Positions 39,301 through 50,519 are shown, numbered from the stretch's first letter. The stretch is 64,000 nt of DNA from Hydractinia symbiolongicarpus (GCF_029227915.1 NC_079884.1:9300001-9364000); one strand, 5' to 3'. Translations and numbers: made by a program. Notes: a model not told the origin generated them from the sequence alone.

Positions 39301-42300
39301 TATTTCAAGAACTTGATTCGTTAAAGGTTTGTTGTCAATGAAGAAATTTTTATTTTGTATTCCATGTTTTAAATTTCCTGGATATATCAGTAATTTTCTT
39401 TAGGATGCTGTAAATCGAACACATACTCAAAGAAATGTAAATGGCGATGAGGTTTGTACGTTTTCTTGTGCATTGTAGCTGTAGAAATTGGATTTCACTG
39501 CTATTGAATTATCTTTATTTTTATTAGGAAAAGACATATAAATTAAATATTTTGGCGAGAAAAGCAATACTATTTATAAGCACTTGTCTGGAGCAACAAC
39601 ATCCAAGAGTCAAAGGCCAAACTGCAGTTGAGGTTAGTGAACATTTCCATGCACAAGGTGTATATAGTAGGTACATAGAGTTTGTACCGCATAGTAGGAG
39701 AGAAATTTTAAAAAATTACTGCTAAATCAGCACATTTTTAATGGTAAAGTTAGGTTAGAAATTCTCAACACAAGTGTTTCAGTTTCAAAAAGATTAGTGA
39801 AATATAAAATGATTTTACGAAATTGGAATTTATCAATGTATTTTTTAGTTAATGGTTCATACAGTTTAGGTGCACAGTAGGTGTGTGTTTACGAGCATGG
39901 GCTAAACTTGTAATTCCCTTGATTAGTAAAATTGATTATTTCTACACTTAGAACATATATCTGATACTCAGGTGAAACATGGTAGTTTTCGTAGTTTTCA
40001 AATATTTAGTTCCTAATCTCAATTAGTTGTAGATGGAGAAATACCATGCTCTGTGCAGTTTGTTATGTAACTTGAACTATATTATTAGGCTGGAACTGTC
40101 ATTCCTGGATTTGTTGAAGAGAGTAATGATGATAGCATACTCCATTGTGGGCTCAGTTTACAAACAAGAGGTAAAATTTTAGTTCCTATGTATCCAATAC
40201 TCAAACTTTAGAGAGTTCAGATTGCGCGGCTTTAGAGAGAAATGAACTTTAATGTTTTTACCTTAGCCAAACATAGTTATGTTGTTTTGCTATCAAATGA
40301 CAGAAATCTGTGCAACAAGGCTGTAGTATCAGGAATCAAAGCTTTTTCTCAACAGGTATGTCTAAAGTATATTCTTCTTAAACAGTACAAGAATGATTAC
40401 ATTGTAAAGTTATATTTACATCCACGATGGTCTTTCATTTGATTCAAAGGTTTGAAAATTCACTTCCACCATACTATTAAAAGAATTACATAATTATATA
40501 AAATAATAGACTTTATATTAAACTATTGTTTTAATGTTAAAAATGTTATTTCGGTGTTTTATTAAATTTATTTTTATTTGTTAGAACATTTTGCTTGGTT
40601 TGAGAAGCTTGTTTCAAAATGGTACTGTTGCTGTAAGGAAAGAAAATTTTGAAGGTATATCTAAACGTTTTTTACGACATGGGTATTTTGACTACTTATT
40701 TTAAACAATATAATTTTGGAATTGCCAGTACTGCTTGAAACTTCTGGAAATGGGATATGTACTTTGGGAAAAAGTCGGAAAAAGTTTCCAAAATGGAAAA
40801 CCCCTTAAAACTCTAAGAACATAAGTTTTCTAAATATATTTTTTGTTAATATTTTTTGATTACTCGTTTGGTTGAAAACTCCTGGAATTTACTTTTTGGA
40901 AATCACTGACCAAATGGTGAATTTTAATTTAAGAAAAAAGTAGTTTACCAAATTGTACTTCTGTTATAGAATACAATCACGAGCTTGAAATTCAAACAGA
41001 AATAGCAGCACGAAGAAAACAGGTCAGTTTGTGTAACCTTTGGCGGACTAACAGGGACAATAGAATACTTACTATTATAGCTTCTTTTTGGAAAAGTTTA
41101 GTCTCTTCGTAAAGTATCCAATGTGACTTAGAGGTCGTTTAGAAGGCAGTTTGAATTTAGGCGTGCGACATTTTATAACCTATTATAAACGATCAAATTC
41201 TCTTTCATCAATGTCGCAAAAGTTTTTTCTTTCTCGTGTGTTGTGGCTCGTCTTGAAATCTGTCTTTACCACCGAAAAGGGTGTTGCTTTTTAATCAAGG
41301 CATGGTTTGTTATTCAGATTTTTTATTATTCTAAGATACCGTTTTAATGTTTTCAATTTTTTTAGGCTGACCATTTGTCTTGTGAGTTGCAATGTATGTT
41401 AAGAGAAGCCTTCTCAAAAATAATAGAGTACGAGATGAAACTGGCTTACGACGATAACACATGGTAACTTAGCATTAAGCTCAGTTTTCTGTAGTTTTTT
41501 GTTTTGTGTCTTGGTTTTTAAATTATTTTTTTAATGATGGCATTAACAATCTGTAAAATGTAAAGGAATTTTAGATTTCAAATTTGGAAGCATAGTTAAT
41601 TGTGTTCTGTTTTAGGTTACTAATTGTGAAGATTCAACCACCTTGGACTTTGCATGATGTGTTTGTTTTACTCGACAAGTAAGGAAGTTAATTAGAAACA
41701 GCAGAATGTTTATTTACATGTTATCACATTCAAACATCAGCTTCTTTCAAAGATTTATCATTCGAACGTCGTATGTCTTACCAACTTTTATTTAGCTCAT
41801 TTGTGCACCTTTGCATCCGTGTTTTGAATTGTCCTGTGTGGCTTCAAAATACCTAGGAGGAAAAAAAAGAGGAGGAAAGCTTACAATTGGTTAGCTTTTA
41901 TTATTTGGTCATATTTCGATTGTACAACCTTTTAGGCATTGGATTGCAGTGTTTGGTATGATAGTGAAGAGAAGTTTAAAACAGAATGTGCAGTCCTTAA
42001 AGAAATTATTTATCACATGCGAAGGTATGTTAACTATCCGCAAGACTTGCACTACACTGCCTGTAATACAACAAGCCTGAATTTATAATGAAAAAACAAA
42101 TGATCTGTGATCTGTAACTGGGGTTGATTTACAAGACTAAACAGGAAAGTCCACGGGAAATTGTTTTGAGTGACTGAAAACTTTGAATCAGTGATTTTTA
42201 AAACAACTGATGTCAATAAAATAGCTTTGTGTACTTTTTAGGTAACCCAGGGGAACTTGAAACTGTCCAGAAAATGCTAACGTTAAGTCTAGAACTACTT

Positions 42301-44453
42301 CAAGGTTTTTTTGTCCGTTCAAAGTGAGTAAAACTTTTGTCTTTCAGTTTTGTGTTTTAGTATTGTTAGCTATGATTTTTGCTTTGTTTTCTGTAGCTAT
42401 GATGGTGTGCTTACAAAGTGCATTGCGGGAGTTCGAGTGTTGATAAATAATTGCAAAGAATACCTAAATAAAGTTGAACGTCATCCACAATTGCCGCCTA
42501 CAGTAGAGTTGCCATCTTTAACCGGCACAACCACCCAGAAGGTTTTGATATATTTTCTTTTTTCACGCATGCGTTTTATGAGGTGTAGAATATTTATTTA
42601 AGACATAGAAATTTGTTTAGACTACTGAAGAAAATCGACCTGTCCAATCGCCAGTAATGCATCACATGGTTCTGGAAACGTTTGACGCCATTTGGAGAAC
42701 TGTCACTCATTACAGGTAGGCGCAGGTGAAAAATGACGTCATCTCAAGCTTCTTTTGTGCCACGTGTGAATGTCAAATGTCGTGTGAATGTCAGAATGTC
42801 AAACAATAATATGTAATTATAACGAAAAAAATTAATTCTCCAAATTTGATACGCATTTAATAACTTATTCTTGAGTATAATTTTCTTCACGTTGTAGTGT
42901 GAGATCACAGTTGCCCTCTCTGTGGTAGTTCAGTTAGAAGTTTTTTTTGAACCATGTACGACAGTGTGGTTTTTAGTAATAACTTATTTCTTTTATATTT
43001 TTTGCAGTGCTTTGATATTCTACAGTTTAAACTTTCCAAGTCCATTAGTAAAAGATTTGGATCCGAATGAAGCAAAGCCGAGTAAGGAAGAAGCATTGGC
43101 TTGTTTATCAACGATGACACCATGTTTGTTAAATTTAATCAAAATGATACAAAGGTTGGAGCATTTGAGTTTTAACATTACCTGCGGTGAATAATAGGTT
43201 GCATCTTCCCTTTTTTTCCGTATCTTTTATCTGTTTCTTTGCGAGTGAAAATATTATTCAAGATGTAAAGAATAACTCACGAAATAGACAGTATGTGTCT
43301 TGCTTTTTTGCTTCTTTTTTAATATAATTAATAGGCTGTAAATAATTGTCTTTTCACTATTTGTTTTTGTAAGTCGGAAAGGTAGCCGAACCCCGAAAAG
43401 GTTAAAATCGTACGGAGTTATAGAATAAGAGCGGTATAATGTCCTTTTAATTCATATTTCTTCTCAAATGCTACTACAATTTTGTAATTCCTGTTTCATT
43501 TCTATACGATCAGAATATTTTTTTTATTAGGCTGTAATGTAGAGAAAAGTGACTCAGACTTTTTTCCTTCGTCAAAATAATCGAAAGAAAATATTAAAAG
43601 AAAACATTCTGATGTACTTTTTTCTAGTTTTCATTTGATTTATTTTTTTAGTTTGCTATTGATTCCAGTTGGAGATTTGACACACTCTTCTCAACAAATT
43701 TTAAATTTGTTGCAATCCATCTACGTGTTTATGAAAGAGGTAATTAAACCACCAGCCACTTTACCATCAACCAACTCAGCTTACAATTTAGTACATATAA
43801 AATTTTGTTTATGCTGTAGGTGATGAAGCGTGAATCTGATATGAATCCACAAGAACTGTTGCAATTTTGTCAGGATCAGAAAACAAGGTAAATGATAAAG
43901 ATACCCAAAGCTGTTTATATTAAATATTGCGGCCGTTAACATACCGTAAATCCTGGTACGCGCTCTGCTTAAGTAGATTTTGAGCATCTTAGGAAGGCTA
44001 CTCGAGCTGGGCGCTTGTTTAAATTCATTGCACTTCGGTATGTTTCTGATAACTGCCAAACTTGTTCTTTTCACTCTTTTGGTTATCTCACTGCCGCATT
44101 CTTTCTAAGGACGAGGTTACGTCACAGGCTTTAAAACTTCAAACAAAAAGTCGTGTTGGTTAACGATTTGAATAAGCAACCGTTTCTTTAGGCGGAGAGT
44201 GTGCGCGTTTATTTAAGATGAGGGCTATCAAAGGCTGTGGCGTTTTAGAATTTTTTCCATGGCAGATCGGGCGCTTATTTGTGAGGGTGTTTAATGGAAG
44301 GGGGCGCTCATCTTTCCGGCATTAAGTAATTCTTCATTTATTTTGTCATGCTTTTAATGTTACCGTTTTAGAGCTGCCCTTGTACAAGGATTATCACAGC
44401 TGGATAGATCGTACGCCATGTTACAGCAGTGCGTTTCTTATCACGGCACGTAA
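33218..44453 (+). CDS. SWT1: SWT1 nuclear RNA endoribonuclease, 22 exons
   Basis: Proposed exons: 33218-33340, 37045-38217, 38296-38337, 38446-38484, 39028-39112, 39265-39326, 39404-39451, 39528-39632, 40089-40170, 40267-40355, 40585-40654, 40970-41022, 41366-41463, 41616-41678, 41936-42024, 42242-42323, 42397-42541, 42621-42715, 43008-43154, 43652-43739, 43820-43887, 44372-44453. All introns are GT-AG and reading phase is preserved throughout, giving about 975 residues. Order: WW domain (about 5-37), a basic, Ser/Lys-rich region (42-459), a PIN domain (about 460-610) and a helical C-terminal region with HYR-, PPWTLHD- and NYDGVL-type blocks shared with vertebrate SWT1. SWT1 is a PIN endoribonuclease that acts in nuclear mRNP quality control near the pore. 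Human SWT1 has 900 residues. Exon boundaries are my manual calls; the shortest exons (42 and 39 bp) are least certain. Confidence 0.9.
33577..34214. mobile_element. MITE, Tc1/mariner-like, in SWT1 intron 1
   Basis: The left end CAGTACTGGAAAAAGGTTG (from 33579) and the right end, its reverse complement with one change (to 34212), form terminal inverted repeats of at least 25 bp. Both are flanked by TA (33577-33578 and 34213-34214), the target duplication of Tc1/mariner elements. The 634-bp element has no transposase frame, so it is non-autonomous. Confidence 0.85.
33951..34162. repeat. Four 53-bp tandem units inside the MITE
   Basis: Units start at 33951, 34004, 34057 and 34110 with AAACTTTT and carry ATCTAAAAAAACATTTCTAT followed by CGCCGCATTT. 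The array lies just inside the right terminal repeat. Confidence 0.85.
34300..34345. repeat. GGTTGGTC-type simple repeat
   Basis: GGTCGGTTGGTTGGTCAGTC and a following near copy form a short simple repeat in SWT1 intron 1. It resembles a SINE tail, but no body is recognisable. Confidence 0.6.
34506..34577 (-). repeat. Dispersed repeat, copy 2
   Basis: Reverse complement of 30625-30697; landmarks here are AATACAGCTTTCGGACGAAT and GATGTAATATCAAAGAAAAG. It sits in SWT1 intron 1. Confidence 0.8.
34578..37044. other. Rest of SWT1 intron 1, no gene seen
   Basis: AT-rich intronic sequence. There are no supported exons, RNA genes or clear repeats, apart from a TAAAT-type run near 35505-35523. The 3' splice site is TTTTTATGTAG at 37034-37044. 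Confidence 0.6.
38779..38816. repeat. 16-bp perfect hairpin in SWT1 intron 4
   Basis: TTAAATACTGCACAGA (38779-38794) pairs perfectly with TCTGTGCAGTATTTAA (38801-38816) across the loop CAACTA. A third partial copy, AAATACTGC, follows directly. There is no flanking pairing long enough for a typical microRNA precursor. Confidence 0.85.
39028..40355 (+). other. SWT1: SWT1 PIN nuclease domain exons
   Basis: Exons 5-10 encode the PIN domain. The acidic metal-binding residues typical of the fold are visible: IDTNIL (Asp about residue 467), QELD (Glu/Asp about 503-505), NDD (about 573) and LSNDRN (Asp about 598). The full acidic set suggests catalytic competence; that is inference. Confidence 0.9.
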
Positions 44454-45305
44454 AATAACTCATTCGAATACAGCGTCGTGTAACGGGACACGCCAGGTAA
44501 TGACACTGTTACTGTTGGTAACATTTCTTAACTAGATTCAAAGAACTTTGTTGTACCGTCTTAGTGTAGTTATTTTTAGAAAGAACTTCTTAACGCCTTT
44601 ATCTAGGGCGGCAGTTATATTTCTGTTTTGTGGCGGCAATATGAGAGTGTAAATATAGTTGTATATAGAGATGTAAAAGATATTTTTGTGTTACTTTAGT
44701 ACTCACTTTTTTAGTAAAAAAATATTTGTATACGACCAGGTTTATGTAGAAAAACAGAAAGTGAACAGAAGACTTTTTCCCATTACTGATGTTGTCTTGT
44801 TTTTCCCTTATGCCTGATCAGTAAAATCTATATTTAGCTCGACGCGTTGATCCGGGTCAAAGTGTTTTTCCCGGACATGTTTATTCAGTTCATTTACTAA
44901 GGCAGGTTTCCACTCAAACGAATGTAGTCAAATCGATGGCGTTTTTATAAAAATTGATTTCTACTTACATTCGGCCATGCCATGATGAAATTCATGACAT
45001 AAATACGATGAACAAAACTATTTTTTGTACCATTCTAAAAATTCTCAGGCATCTGCCTCCAAACTATTTGCTTTATATGACTTTCTTTGAAACTGCTTGA
45101 GGAAGCGACCCAAGACACTGAAATACGGAAACTTCTTCTACAAATGCTATCTCAAATACTTAATATTCATCTGCAAAAAATCTTACTTATCGGTGATGCA
45201 TTTTCAGAAGTTTTATCGTTTAACAGTTGCTCGTGTTGAATAGTGTATTGCTGTTTCTGCATCAAATATGCAATTAAATTTTCATCTCTTTAATAATAGC
45301 CTTAT
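44454..45305. other. 3' flank of SWT1
   Basis: AT-rich sequence without a supported gene. It must contain the SWT1 3' UTR. Confidence 0.6.
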
Positions 45306-45422
45306 TTTGTCTGTCTGTCTGTCACGCAAGATGGTAGCTTAGCTGCGCAATAGCAAGAAGCACGCAACGCGGTATAAAAAGGACGGGCGAACCCGTGCAT
45401 TTTTTCACGGGCTAACGACTAG
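45306..45422 (+). repeat. Dispersed repeat with CTGT tract, copy A
   Basis: A CTGT simple repeat is followed by CACGCAAGATGGTAGCTTAG, GGTATAAAAAGGACGGGCGA, a short stem CCCGTG...CACGGG and GCTAACGACTAG. 61648-61776 repeats this in the same orientation with about 90 percent identity and a longer CTGT tract. It is probably a small non-autonomous element. Confidence 0.85.
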
Positions 45423-46592
45423 CTTGTTAAAATGCTTTAAGCCATTTTGCACATTTTCCCGCTTCTCAGTGAATGTTCATTTTTTTGTCGATATGTTTAC
45501 ATCACATGGGTATAAATCAATGATGTCATTGGATAAATTTCAATCTATCGTAGAAAAAGCAGAAAAAAATCCTGCTTTTAAAATCGATAGAATTCGACTG
45601 CCAGGTCGACGTCAATCGATGAAGATTATGGAATGTTCTATTTTTAGTAACATCGATTCGATCACATTCGTTTGAGCGGAAACCCGCCATAAGACTGGAG
45701 TCGACCTTGACCCGGCTACTATTTCCAATATTTACCTTTCAACCCAACATCACAAATTGCATATCTCAAAAATTGTGCTAATGGGAAATATTTTTTTATG
45801 CTTATTTCATCAGATTGTTTAAAAAAGCATTTTCACAACATTGAATAGTGGGACCTGCTCACTATTACTAAGACGGGAATAACTTTTCTATGGTTCCTGC
45901 TATTTCTATGGGACCTGCTAACAATTGCTAAGACAGGAATAGCTTTTCTATGGTTCAGTTTACCTGGAGCCAAACCACAAATTACTACCCAATTTTTTTG
46001 TGTTCATCATTCTTCTTGTATTAAGTGGATGCATTTTATATTCGTCTTGATATACAACATCACAAGCTGCTATTTTTATTCTTCTTCCTTACTCCGCCGG
46101 AAATCACTGCGCTCCTGCATAACTTGAATTTTACAGATTCCGATAAGCAAAGCGATACTTTTTTAAGTTGCATTTTAGCATTTTAAAGTATTGCTACCAA
46201 AAAAAGGTCTGGAGAAAACGTAAGTAAGACAGCAAGAAAAGTGAAAGAAACGATAAATATTATAGACAGACTCATATCAATAGTATTTCCTATTAACTTC
46301 TAGAGATAAGGTTACCCGCACTTCGGAAAGCGAATATTCAGAAAAAATGCAAAATTGTTCGAGACAAACCTAAAAAAAAGCGAACTTTCAGAAAAAGAAA
46401 CGTGTAACAGAAACCGAATTTTTTTAAAAAAGAAATTTTATTCAACCTATTGCTTCTATCTACGTCCGTAATTACTTTAATTGCTGTAATCTGGTTGGTT
46501 GATTTCGATCCTCTAATGAATATCCAAGAATGATTGCGATCATTACCCGTCGATGACAACTGTAGCTGTCGAAACGTAGCTTAGAATAAGAG
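45423..46592. other. Left flank of the Polinton relic
   Basis: No gene is supported. A plus frame at 45424-45675 is open, but no family is recognised. The interval contains the 60-bp duplication at 45850-45956. I see no recognisable polymerase sequence, so the polymerase gene appears cut off at about 46590. Confidence 0.5.
45850..45956. repeat. 60-bp tandem duplication
   Basis: 45850-45909 and 45910-45956 share GGGACCTGCT, CTAAGACGGGAATAACTTTT or its near copy, and CTATGGTTC. 1.8 copies. Confidence 0.8.
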
Positions 46593-46915
46593 CCTGACTC
46601 TAGGGCCAAACTCTATGCCTATAAGAGCCTTACCAAAGAAGGCGGTGTTTGCAAAGGAAAGGGTGGGAAGAGATGCGTTACCGAAAAATCCATCACCTTC
46701 GACGATTAGAAGCGGTGTCTGGAAAAAAAGGACAATGACATATATAGGAACCAGGTACTTATTCAAAACAAGGGTTATAAGGTTATACGCAAGAGGTGAA
46801 CAAGTTGGCACTCAACAGAGCGGATGATAAACGGATTGTACAACAGGATCAAATTACAACGCTTGCCAGAGGCTACAGGGAAATAAAATGGAGCTGTGTT
46901 TGTATATCGCTGTAA
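46593..46915 (+). pseudogene. DNA polymerase B, C-terminal fragment
   Basis: The frame starting with SRAKLYAYKSLTKEGG, then a Cys/Lys-rich stretch and ITFDDYK-type sequence, resembles the extreme C-terminus of the protein-primed family B polymerase of Polintons. An in-frame TAG follows ITFDD (near 46710), and a frameshift lies near 46785. The final part (LARGYREIK) overlaps the start of the next gene at 46888. The catalytic palm motifs and everything N-terminal to them are absent. A stop precedes the fragment at 46587-46589. Confidence 0.7.
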
Positions 46916-47476
46916 TACTACCGTATGCCATGATTGCCTACATACTTTTTCGATATCGGTATATAATAAAAGGATGTGTAATATTGCACAAGTATTCGAC
47001 AATGCCTCCGTAGAATATCAAAATATTGATAAGCCTATTGATAAACGCCAAATTTTAAATGAGGCCCTACGCAAAGGTAAAGGACACCTTTTGCCTAAAA
47101 AATGTACCGAGGGGTTTCTTGACAAGGTTCCCGATGAAGCCATCGACAACGTACATACCGAGTGTGTGCAACGGTAACTCCAGGAGAAGAGTGAGAAGAT
47201 TGCAAAAGCACTGTCAACACATGTTATCAGCCTATATGCCAGCATGATTGGAAATATAGTTGATATCGACAGCGTTGAGACGCTAATGAGTGATATCGAG
47301 GAAGATCCTATTATCCGGATAGCATGACAGACCTTGGTATCCTCGCATACTGTACCATCAGGAGGTGTTTAGTCCCACTACTTGTGGCGGGCCATACAGC
47401 TCAACATATGGGAAAAAAGAAAGAGAACGCGGAGAAGGAGGCGGAGACGGCGGAGGCGGCGAAGACGGTGCCATAA
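46888..47476 (+). pseudogene. Element membrane protein relic
   Basis: The ATG at 46888 opens a hydrophobic N-terminal helix (MELCLYIAVILPYAMIAYIL), then a frameshift near 46985 moves reading to the frame of 46896. An in-frame TAA lies at 47175-47177 and a further shift near 47320. The middle is hydrophilic and the last third contains a second apolar stretch (CLVPLLVAGH) followed by a Lys/Glu/Ala-rich tail. I recognise the layout as a conserved uncharacterised protein of cnidarian Polintons. No function is known to me. It ends 6 bp before the next start. Confidence 0.65.
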
Positions 47477-47482
47477 GAATAA

Positions 47483-47839
47483 ATGAGTGAGCAGGAACAA
47501 AAACAAGAAGAGAGAATCATTACAAAGCCACCAAAGCATCCTGGAAGGGTTGCACAGGGGCACAAGTTGGAAGCACTCGTGAAGAAGAGGAAGGAAGAAA
47601 TGAAGCAACAAGAGGGTACTGTAGAGCCTGCAGTCAAAGCCTCTTCTGAAGCCAGTTCTATACAGTCGGTTTACATCTATGGAGTTGGAGCTTTGGCCGT
47701 GCTTACTATAGGAGTAGGTTTCTGGTATAAATTTGGCAGGGGTAAAAATGAATCCAACAAGCCGGTAGATAATCTGGCGCCTCAGTATGGCAAGCAAGGC
47801 GAAACCCAACCAAATATCGATTTTTTCAAAATGCAGTAA
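47483..47839 (+). CDS. Small single-pass membrane protein of element
   Basis: An intact 118-codon frame. Residues 1-55 are charged (KHPGRVAQGHKLEALVKKRK is the characteristic block), about 64-82 form one transmembrane helix (VYIYGVGALAVLTIGVGFWY), and the tail is polar. It follows the membrane-protein relic closely. It looks like a virion- or membrane-associated accessory protein of Polintons; this is inference from context. It is one of only two longer element genes without a break. Confidence 0.7.
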   Translation: MSEQEQKQEERIITKPPKHPGRVAQGHKLEALVKKRKEEMKQQEGTVEPAVKASSEASSIQSVYIYGVGALAVLTIGVGFWYKFGRGKNESNKPVDNLAPQYGKQGETQPNIDFFKMQ

Positions 47840-47934
47840 TAATAAATAGCAGCAAGCAAACATGATGAAAACATGAAACCAAAAGAGACCATGGTTATTG
47901 ATGCCCTGTGGGAGTCTGTCAGGCTAAGATGGAT

Positions 47935-48042
47935 ATGGAGGATGGTTTGAAACTAGCCGGGTATATGAGTGCAGAGATACTGTTCGACGAATACGCGATT
48001 AAGCAGGGGTGGTACAAAAAATCATTAATATCTCCAAAATAG
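47935..48042 (+). CDS. Small frame, possible gene remnant
   Basis: A 35-codon frame (MEDGLKLAGYMSAEILFDEY) between two element genes. Another frame just upstream (from about 47873) reads KETMVIDALWESVR and may be its N-terminal part, separated by a frameshift. No family is recognised. Confidence 0.35.
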   Translation: MEDGLKLAGYMSAEILFDEYAIKQGWYKKSLISPK

Positions 48043-48081
48043 ACCTCATTGTAAAGTTTCTTCTAGAGGGGAGATAGAAAG

Positions 48082-48459
48082 ATGGAAGAAGAGGCCAAAC
48101 AGTGTTATAAATGCCAAAAAACCCTACCATTGAACCAGTTCTGGGCAAAGGGTAAAGGTCTGACAAAAACATGCATTCCCTGCCTTGATCTCGGGAGAAT
48201 TTCAAGGGGTCATTCCAAGCATCGTAATTATATGCAACCTCTATATGAGTTAATAATTCTCCTACAGGACCATATCTAAACCCAATTTAGTGAGAGGTAT
48301 ACCTGGGAGAACTTTCAGAGGCATGTAAATAATAGGGTACGTTTCAGATACGACGAATCGTTTAATTTGCCTACGCTTGCCGAAGTCGCCTTGGCATTAC
48401 AGCGGGCACAGTATGCTTTAATAAATGGGGATCAGATGTTGAAACACAGTGTGTACTGA
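48082..48459 (+). pseudogene. Zinc-ribbon/HNH-like protein relic
   Basis: The first 40 codons give a four-cysteine module (CYKCQKTLPLNQFWAKGKG, then CIPC) that parallels the N-terminus of the Cys-repeat nuclease at 51826. A TAA at 48277-48279 is followed in the same frame by TQFSERYTWENF and about 45 more codons, which resemble the region just before and within an HNH nuclease, although the catalytic His pair is not evident. It is probably a second, shorter member of the same nuclease family. Confidence 0.55.
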
Positions 48460-48475
48460 ACCTCCTGGAAAATGA

Positions 48476-49076
48476 ATACAGGTACCACTATCACAATATA
48501 CAACTTTTTTTTCAACCATACGGTGGAATAAGACACACCTAGAGAGAGCCTCATTATGGAGGGATGATTACGTGTTCCTGATAGACCCAGGAAATGAGCT
48601 GTTTGAATGGATATCGAAACTATCCTTATTGCTTGCAGGGGAGGAAAGCCTCTTCATAGTCGATGACTGTATAGCAAACGAGGATTTCGATAAACGCCGA
48701 CAATCCCTATTTGAGCTTGCACAGTCTTTGGTTCTTAACCCAAAGCTATACTGTCTTGCCCCAGAATCTGAGAAGACAGATTCTGGGGCAAGAAAAAATC
48801 CCTGTGTTTATGGTACCCACATGAAAAGTCAGATATGAGGCTAATTGACGAAGAGACAAACCTAATAACAGACTAGGATGATATTAAGGTTGAATTGAAA
48901 AATTCCAAACATGCTGCCTTTTTGTAAGATTGGAGCACCCCAGGGTATGGAACCGGGACCAACCGCTCTTCAAACGAGCCGATTTGGGACGTTTCCTGGG
49001 CATCGAAAAGATTGCGGAGTCCTATCGAGATATTTCCAACATTGCATGCCATGCGATAGGGCTGGTTGGTAATTAA
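48476..49076 (+). pseudogene. DNA-packaging ATPase (FtsK/HerA type), truncated
   Basis: The open frame from 48476 contains VFLIDPGNELFEWISKL and the Walker B segment SLFIVDDCIANEDFDKRRQS, typical of A32/FtsK-like packaging ATPases of Polintons. A frameshift near 48795 moves the SLCLWYPHEKSDMRLIDEET block to another frame; it stops at TAG near 48876. A further shift near 48925 leads to VRLEHPRVWNRDQPLFKR, ending at the TAA at 49074-49076. No Walker A loop is visible, so the N-terminal part is lost or unrecognisable. In the live element the protein would pump DNA into capsids. Confidence 0.8.
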
Positions 49077-49238
49077 CCTCAAAAAAAAGACCAAAATGGG
49101 CATGACGCCTTCGTGACATTACTATGTAAGGCCAATGAACACGATCCCCGCGAACATGGAAAAAAGGGTATACATAGGCATTATATGATCTGATGCCGAC
49201 ATAGGCAACTCGGTGCAAGAATAAGCACCTTAAAAGCT

Positions 49239-49418
49239 ATGTACCCTGAGATGGCTGTGAGAAAACCGGAATGCGATGATCCTAATGCTGTACATGCTTG
49301 GCGTCGATTCATTGACGATTGTCTTGGTACCGATATATGTTATCTCAACCATTTCACATTGCCCGACGATGAAACGCGGGAGCTATTCGAAGGTATGTTT
49401 CATATTAATGCGTCGTAG
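49239..49418 (+). CDS. Short frame, uncharacterised
   Basis: 59 codons, ATG to TAG, with protein-like composition (WRRFIDDCLGTDICYLNHF, then LPDDETRELFEGMF). It lies between the ATPase relic and the convergent integrase and is probably a remnant of a longer element gene. No family is recognised. Confidence 0.35.
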   Translation: MYPEMAVRKPECDDPNAVHAWRRFIDDCLGTDICYLNHFTLPDDETRELFEGMFHINAS

Positions 49419-49426
49419 GCAGGCGC

Positions 49427-49461
49427 TTTTTAAAATTACTCCTACGAGTAGTATTTAAAAA
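49427..49461. terminator. Stem-loop at convergent junction 1
   Basis: TTTTTAAAATTACTC (49427-49441) pairs with GAGTAGTATTTAAAAA (49446-49461), loop CTAC, with one bulged base and one G-T pair. It lies between the plus-strand stop at 49418 and the minus-strand integrase stop at 49492. It is a candidate shared 3'-end signal. Confidence 0.55.
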
Positions 49462-49491
49462 TATGGGTCCAGGGGGCATCTCCCATGGCCC

Positions 49492-50500
49492 CTACCACTC
49501 TTTAACATGCTCTGGAGGCACTTCCACAACTTCAGGAATGAGCATCAACTCCTCCAAAACATAGCTCCTTTCGGGACCATCCTTTAAATAGTATATAGTA
49601 CGGCTGCCTTTTACCATATGGTCCAACCTATACATTTTCCTACTCCACCAAGCATCGGTTGCACGTCGTCTCGAATCACCGTGCTCTTCTCCGGGTTGCA
49701 GCAGATTCAAGTACAATCCATCCCCAGGCAGGGGTTTCTCTTCGGGATATTCCTCACTTTTCGTGAGCGATACCTCATCCAGTTTGATCGCTTTATTGGG
49801 TTTCATGGCAATCATGGCAGTCTTGATATTGTTGATACCCTTCACTATAGTATACAAATGTTTGACCCAAGTGCTACTGGTATCATTTGAAGCTAACTCT
49901 TGGGCATCCTGGGGCTTGAATAGTCGTTCTGCAAGGACCCTGTTGTAGCTTTCCACAAAGGCTTTAAATGTGTGGTGGTATTGGTAGTGACCCGTCTAAT
50001 TTCAACCCCCTTATCCTCCAGGAGCTTGGTTACATCCGATTTGAATTTGGAACCATTGTCGCTTTGGAGGGTTTTAGGGTAGTGTAATGGTCCTGCCTTG
50101 CAAACATCTTTGATCTTGTCGGCGACCTCACTAGCTCTCTTCGTTCTTAGTGGTCTTGCTACCTTATATCTTGAGGCTACATCGATGCCTGTTAATATGT
50201 ATTTGTAGGTGTTCCCATATAGCTTGTCATGTGGCATATAGAGTAGGTCGAACTGATGCATTTCATTCAGTGTTGTAATGGTAAATTGGGGGTAGTCTAT
50301 ACGTTTTGGACCCTTGTATGCCGTAGCCATAAGAGTTGTCTACTCAACCAATGAGTTACTAGCTTATTGGAGAGGCTACTCTCCTTTGCGAGTAATTTAA
50401 TAGCCTTTGGTCCGACCCACAGATGTTTCAGGGTATAGTAAATATTACTGAGCTTTTCTGCTTCTTTCTCTGTAACGAAATGTGGTGATTTTTCCGACAT
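49492..50500 (-). pseudogene. Retroviral-type integrase (Polinton)
   Basis: Start ATG at 50500 (MSEKSPHFVTEKEAEKL). The N-terminal segment contains a helical block (KHLWVGPKAIKLLAKES). After a frameshift near 50330 the catalytic core appears: HQFDLLYMP supplies the first Asp, QSDNGSKF the second. A second frameshift near 49950 puts the catalytic Glu (FVESYNR) in a third frame, at a D-35-E spacing. The C-terminal segment (to 49492) includes ERSYVLEELMLIPE, an SH3/chromo-like tail. All three catalytic residues survive, but two frameshifts break the gene. The product would insert the element into host DNA. It ends the minus block. Confidence 0.92.
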
Positions 50501-50519
50501 GTCAGAAAAACGCACGTTG

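Noticed and set aside
45424-45675. 83-codon plus-strand frame next to repeat copy A
   Set aside because: Composition is plausible, but no family, splice sites or conservation could be seen; kept only as an uncertain frame.
47378-47863. 161-codon Leu/Phe-rich minus-strand frame
   Set aside because: Antisense to the membrane-protein genes; its length comes from the GA-rich tail of the plus-strand gene.
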